Source of the DNA: an uncultured Curtobacterium sp.
Lineage (GTDB): Bacteria > Actinomycetota > Actinomycetes > Actinomycetales > Microbacteriaceae
Length of the DNA stretch: 9,985 bases
Direction of reading: 5' to 3'
Assembly: GCA_913774725.1 (NCBI GenBank)
Contig: CAJYIG010000214.1
Coordinates: 1 to 9,985 of the forward strand
Shown here: in pieces, positions 6,037 through 9,985 of the stretch
How the letters are laid out: every line of letters starts with the position of its first letter
Position numbering within the stretch: position 1 is the stretch's first letter
Program-made: the position numbers and the translations under genes
The notes under the pieces: generated by a model
Seen by the model: only the letters and a program-made list of their open reading frames with translations
Told to the model about the DNA's origin: nothing
Database searches by the model: none

Positions 6037-6042
6037 TAGGCT
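6037..6042 (+). promoter_or_regulatory. -10 element TAGGCT for a leaderless cysS transcript
   Basis: TAGGCT ends 6 nt before the GTG at 6049, the same geometry as the -10 before the sensor kinase gene at 1441. No ribosome binding site lies between ispDF and cysS, which fits a leaderless mRNA starting at the GTG. No convincing -35 is visible. It would let cysS and rlmB be made independently of carD-ispDF. Confidence 0.5.
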
Positions 6043-6048
6043 TGTGGC

Positions 6049-7458
<1,410 letters not shown>

Positions 7459-7486
7459 CAACGGCCGTGCCGGACAGGAGAGAGCA

Positions 7487-8497
7487 ATGAAGAACGTCTC
7501 GGGGAGCAAGAAGGGCCGGCCCGGCGCCGTCCGCTCCGGCCGCAAGGGCAACAAGCAGGTCGGCTCCGGCGGCCAGGGCGCGCAGGCGCTCGAGGGCCGG
7601 AAGCCGACGCCGAAGGCCGAGGACCGTCCGTACCACCCCGCCGGCAAGCGCAAGGCGGCGAAGGAGCGACTCGACGCAGCGCGTGGACGCCACGGTGCCT
7701 CGAGTGCACCGCAACAGCGCACCGGTCGCCCGCCGCAGCGCAAGAGCGACGATTCCGAGCTCGTGACCGGGCGCAACTCCGTGCTCGAGGCGCTGCGGAC
7801 GAAGACCCCCTCGACGACGCTCTACATCGCCGCCCGCATCGAGGTCGACGACCGCGTCAAGGAGATCCTGGCGCTCGCCAACCACCGCGGTGTCCCGATC
7901 ATGGAGATCATGCGGCCGGAGCTCGACCGCATCACCGGGCACGACAGCGTCCACCAGGGCGTCGCGCTCAAGGTGCCGGCCTACGAGTACGCCGTCGCCG
8001 AGGACATCGCCGAGCGCGCGTTCTCCCGCGACCAGGTCCCGCTCATGGTGGCGCTCGACGGCATCACCGACCCGCGGAACCTCGGTGCGATCATCCGGTC
8101 GACCGCGGCCTTCGGCGGGCACGGCGTCATCGTGCCGCAGCGTCGCTCGGTCGGCGTGACCGCGTCGGCGTGGAAGACGAGCGCCGGTGCCGCTGCCCGG
8201 ACGCCCGTCGCGATGGCGCCGAACCTCACGCAGACCCTCAAGTCGCTGAAGTCGATGGGGCTCTTCGTGCTCGGTCTCGACGGCGACGGGGACGTCGAGC
8301 TCGACGCCCTCGAGCTCGCCGACCGGCCGATCGTGATCGTCGTCGGCTCCGAGGGCAAGGGGCTGTCGCGCCTGGTCACCGAGACCTGCGACGCGATCGT
8401 CTCGATCCCGATCTCGAGCGCCACCGAGTCGCTCAACGCGGGCATCGCCGCGAGCGTCACCCTGTGGGAGGTCGCACGGCGCCGTCGCGCCGAGTAG
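7487..8497 (+). CDS. rlmB: 23S rRNA (guanosine-2'-O-)-methyltransferase RlmB (TrmH/SpoU family)
   Basis: A SPOUT-fold RNA methyltransferase that uses S-adenosylmethionine to 2'-O-methylate a guanosine, in E. coli RlmB G2251 of 23S rRNA. In the 336-aa protein the substrate-binding domain (about 92-167, starting ELVTGRNSVLEAL) precedes the knotted catalytic domain with all three motifs: DPRNLGAIIRSTAAFG (195-210, with N198 and R204), VVGSEGKGL (285-293, with E289) and IPISSATESLNAGIAAS (307-323). Residues 1-90 are an extra Lys/Arg/Gly-rich, low-complexity N-terminus likely to be disordered and RNA-binding, seen in actinobacterial members and absent from E. coli RlmB. The ATG at 7487 has a strong AGGAG 6 nt upstream, so the extension is translated. 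The position after cysS equals Rv3579c in M. tuberculosis. The exact target nucleotide is inferred by family. Confidence 0.93.
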   Translation: MKNVSGSKKGRPGAVRSGRKGNKQVGSGGQGAQALEGRKPTPKAEDRPYHPAGKRKAAKERLDAARGRHGASSAPQQRTGRPPQRKSDDSELVTGRNSVLEALRTKTPSTTLYIAARIEVDDRVKEILALANHRGVPIMEIMRPELDRITGHDSVHQGVALKVPAYEYAVAEDIAERAFSRDQVPLMVALDGITDPRNLGAIIRSTAAFGGHGVIVPQRRSVGVTASAWKTSAGAAARTPVAMAPNLTQTLKSLKSMGLFVLGLDGDGDVELDALELADRPIVIVVGSEGKGLSRLVTETCDAIVSIPISSATESLNAGIAASVTLWEVARRRRAE

Positions 8498-8523
8498 CGC
8501 TTCCCGCACCCCGCCACTCGCAC

Positions 8524-8585
8524 GACGCAACGTCGGCGGCTCCCCGCAGCGCTCCAGCACTGCGAGCAGCCGCCGACGTCGCGTT
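8524..8585. terminator. Bidirectional hairpin between convergent rlmB and the DUF4032 gene
   Basis: A perfect 12-bp stem (8530-8541 with 8568-8579) extends outward, past one A-C mismatch, by four pairs plus a G-T wobble (8524-8528 with 8581-8585). Inside it a second 5-bp stem (CGCAG 8545-8549, CTGCG 8560-8564) closes a 10-nt loop. It lies 26 bp after the rlmB stop and 21 bp after the DUF4032 stop, so it can serve both. No T-run is present. The gap 8498-8606 holds nothing else. Confidence 0.65.
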
Positions 8586-8606
8586 CAGCGGAGGGCGCCG
8601 CGCCGG

Positions 8607-9917
8607 TCAGACCGTGGCGCGCCAGTCCTCGACGTCGTCCTCGTCGGACTCGGCGGCGTCGTCGTCGACCACGGGGATCGGCAGCGTCATCGACGAGGTC
8701 GGCGGGTTGATGAGCAGCCGCTCGTCCCGACGGTGCCGCAGCACGTCGTTGATGTAGGCGGTCGTGGCCTCCGGCAGGGAGACCGACCGTTCCTCCTCCT
8801 GCGACATGTACCAGCGGTGCTCGAGCAGCTCGTGGAACACCTCGGCGGGCTCGAGCCGACCGCGCAGGTCCCGGGGGATCGACCGCACGACGGGCTCGAA
8901 GACGCGCGAGACCCACTCGTGCGCCACCATCTCCTCGTCGAGCTGGTCGCGACCGTTCCGCGCCCGGTAGGCGTCGAGGTCGTTGAGCAGCCGTCGCGCC
9001 TGGTTCTCGCCGGCGTCGAGCCCGGTCAGCCGCAGCAGCCGACGCTGGTGGTGCCCGGCGTCCACGACCTTCGGCTGGATCCGGACCTGCGAGCCGCCCT
9101 CGGTGGTGTGGATCGAGAGCTCCTCGATGTCGAACCCGAGTGCGTTGAGCCGCTCGACGCGGTCGTTGATGCGCCAGCGTTCCCTGACGTCGAACTGCTC
9201 GGTGCCGGTCAGTTCCTTCCAGAGCGTCCGGTACTGCGCGACGATCCGGTTGGACACGTCCACCGGGTCGGCGTTCTCGTCGAGGCGGCCTCCGGCCTCG
9301 AGGTCGAGGAGCTCGCCGGCGATGTTCACCCGGGCCACCTCGAGGTCGTTCTCGCGCTGGCCGTTCGACAGCCCGCCCGGGTAGAGCTTGCCGGTCTCGG
9401 CGTCGACCAGGTACGCGGCGAAGGCTCCGGCGTCGCGGCGGAACAGGGTGTTCGACAGCGAGACGTCACCCCAGTAGAAGCCGATGACGTGCAACCGGAC
9501 GAGCAGCAGGGCGAGGGCGTCGACGAGACGCGTCGCGGTCTCCGGCCGCAGGGTCTGCGAGTACAGCGCCCGGTAGGGCAGCGAGAACCGCAGGTGTCGC
9601 GTGACGAGCACCGGGTGCAGGGGGTCGCCGTGCTCGTCGACGCGGTTCGTGATCACCGCGACCGGGTCGACGCACGGCACGTCCATGCGCTGCAGCGTGC
9701 GGAGCATCTCGTACTCGGCACGGGCCACCTCTTCGCCGGTCTCCTTGACGGCTGCGACGTACCCGCTCAGGTGGACGAACCGCACGAGGTGCCGCGAGAT
9801 GCCCTTCGGCAGGGCGACGATGACGTCGTCGGGCCAGTCCTCGAGCGGCAGGTCCCACGGCAGGTCGAGCAGGCCGGGGTCGACGGTGGCGGCGGTGATG
9901 GACATGGAGTCGGGCAC
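8607..9917 (-). CDS. DUF4032 domain protein with kinase-like N-terminal fold
   Basis: A 436-aa soluble protein of unknown function, recognised as the actinobacterial DUF4032 type. The N-terminal ~180 residues look like a divergent protein-kinase / lipopolysaccharide-kinase fold: a VAAVK strand with K58, acidic helix residues around 62-70, a catalytic-loop-like GDVSLSN (150-156, D151 and N156) in place of HRDxxxxN, and VDAETG (171-176, D172) in the place of DFG. The rest (about 190-410) has no family known to me beyond DUF4032; it is rich in Arg/Glu helices. The C-terminus (about 411-436) is acidic (DDDAAESDEDDVEDW). The GTG at 9917 is chosen because AGGAG (9928-9924) lies 6 nt upstream; a second ATG at 9905 has no such site. 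There are no membrane segments. It is transcribed toward rlmB as a separate unit, and the context gives no clue to substrate. Confidence 0.85.
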   Translation of the reverse strand: MPDSMSITAATVDPGLLDLPWDLPLEDWPDDVIVALPKGISRHLVRFVHLSGYVAAVKETGEEVARAEYEMLRTLQRMDVPCVDPVAVITNRVDEHGDPLHPVLVTRHLRFSLPYRALYSQTLRPETATRLVDALALLLVRLHVIGFYWGDVSLSNTLFRRDAGAFAAYLVDAETGKLYPGGLSNGQRENDLEVARVNIAGELLDLEAGGRLDENADPVDVSNRIVAQYRTLWKELTGTEQFDVRERWRINDRVERLNALGFDIEELSIHTTEGGSQVRIQPKVVDAGHHQRRLLRLTGLDAGENQARRLLNDLDAYRARNGRDQLDEEMVAHEWVSRVFEPVVRSIPRDLRGRLEPAEVFHELLEHRWYMSQEEERSVSLPEATTAYINDVLRHRRDERLLINPPTSSMTLPIPVVDDDAAESDEDDVEDWRATV

Positions 9918-9985
9918 GGGTGGCTCCTGTTGGTGCGGTGACCGGGGTCGGTCCGGCGGTCTGACGGACGGGAGGCGCGGGGGCC
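9918..9985 (-). promoter_or_regulatory. Upstream region and ribosome binding site of the DUF4032 gene
   Basis: The clear element is AGGAG on the minus strand at 9928-9924, 6 nt before the GTG at 9917. I see no convincing -10 hexamer in the remaining bases to the window edge, so the promoter may lie outside or be atypical. Confidence 0.5.

Noticed and set aside
8733..9941. A 402-codon plus-strand open frame opposite the DUF4032 gene
   Set aside because: The minus-strand protein has kinase-like motifs and a ribosome binding site at its GTG; the plus-strand frame has neither and covers almost the same bases.

Overview
The window is about 10 kb of very GC-rich DNA (codon third positions almost all G or C) carrying core chromosomal genes of an actinobacterium. 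Two features point to Microbacteriaceae, with Curtobacterium a plausible genus: a fused ispDF gene, and a DUF4032 protein beside the cluster. The gene order carD - ispD/ispF - cysS - rlmB with a divergent lipoprotein matches, from memory, the Mycobacterium tuberculosis Rv3584 (lpqE) to Rv3579c block. The neighbouring phoU / sensor kinase / response regulator divergon matches the phoU-phoRP arrangement of Streptomyces. I see no tRNA or rRNA gene, insertion sequence, phage gene or CRISPR array.

Layout. Positions 1-1294 (minus strand): phoU followed 22 bp later by a small P-loop kinase of unknown substrate, ending in a hairpin at 21-44. Positions 1295-1452: divergent control region with 11-bp-phased direct repeats of G(T/G)TCA type (PHO-box-like), and a -10 hexamer placed for a leaderless transcript. 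Positions 1453-3296 (plus): a SenX3/PhoR-type histidine kinase and a RegX3/PhoP-type response regulator overlapping by 4 bp. Positions 3297-3474: a convergent gap filled with strong hairpins. Positions 3475-4146 (minus): an LpqE-like lipoprotein, here restarted at a TTG codon. Positions 4147-4285: divergent promoter region. Positions 4286-8497 (plus): carD, ispDF, cysS and rlmB. Positions 8498-8606: a convergent terminator hairpin. Positions 8607-9917 (minus): a DUF4032 protein with a kinase-like fold signature. Positions 9918-9985: its upstream region.

How the genes work together. The left part is a phosphate-starvation module: the kinase senses (probably through the Pst/PhoU complex), the regulator binds the repeats between the divergent genes, and phoU plus the P-loop kinase gene are probably controlled by the same site. 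The right part is a housekeeping run: CarD stabilises RNA polymerase open complexes, IspDF makes isoprenoid precursors through the MEP pathway, CysS charges tRNA-Cys, and RlmB methylates 23S rRNA.

The most interesting observations are regulatory or residue-level rather than a new system: the phased PHO repeats, a 21-bp near-perfect inverted repeat whose right arm contains the ispDF start, a Glu at CarD position 47 where mycobacteria have the RNA-polymerase-contacting Arg, matched leaderless promoters, and the corrected lipoprotein start. I found no convincing previously undescribed biological system.
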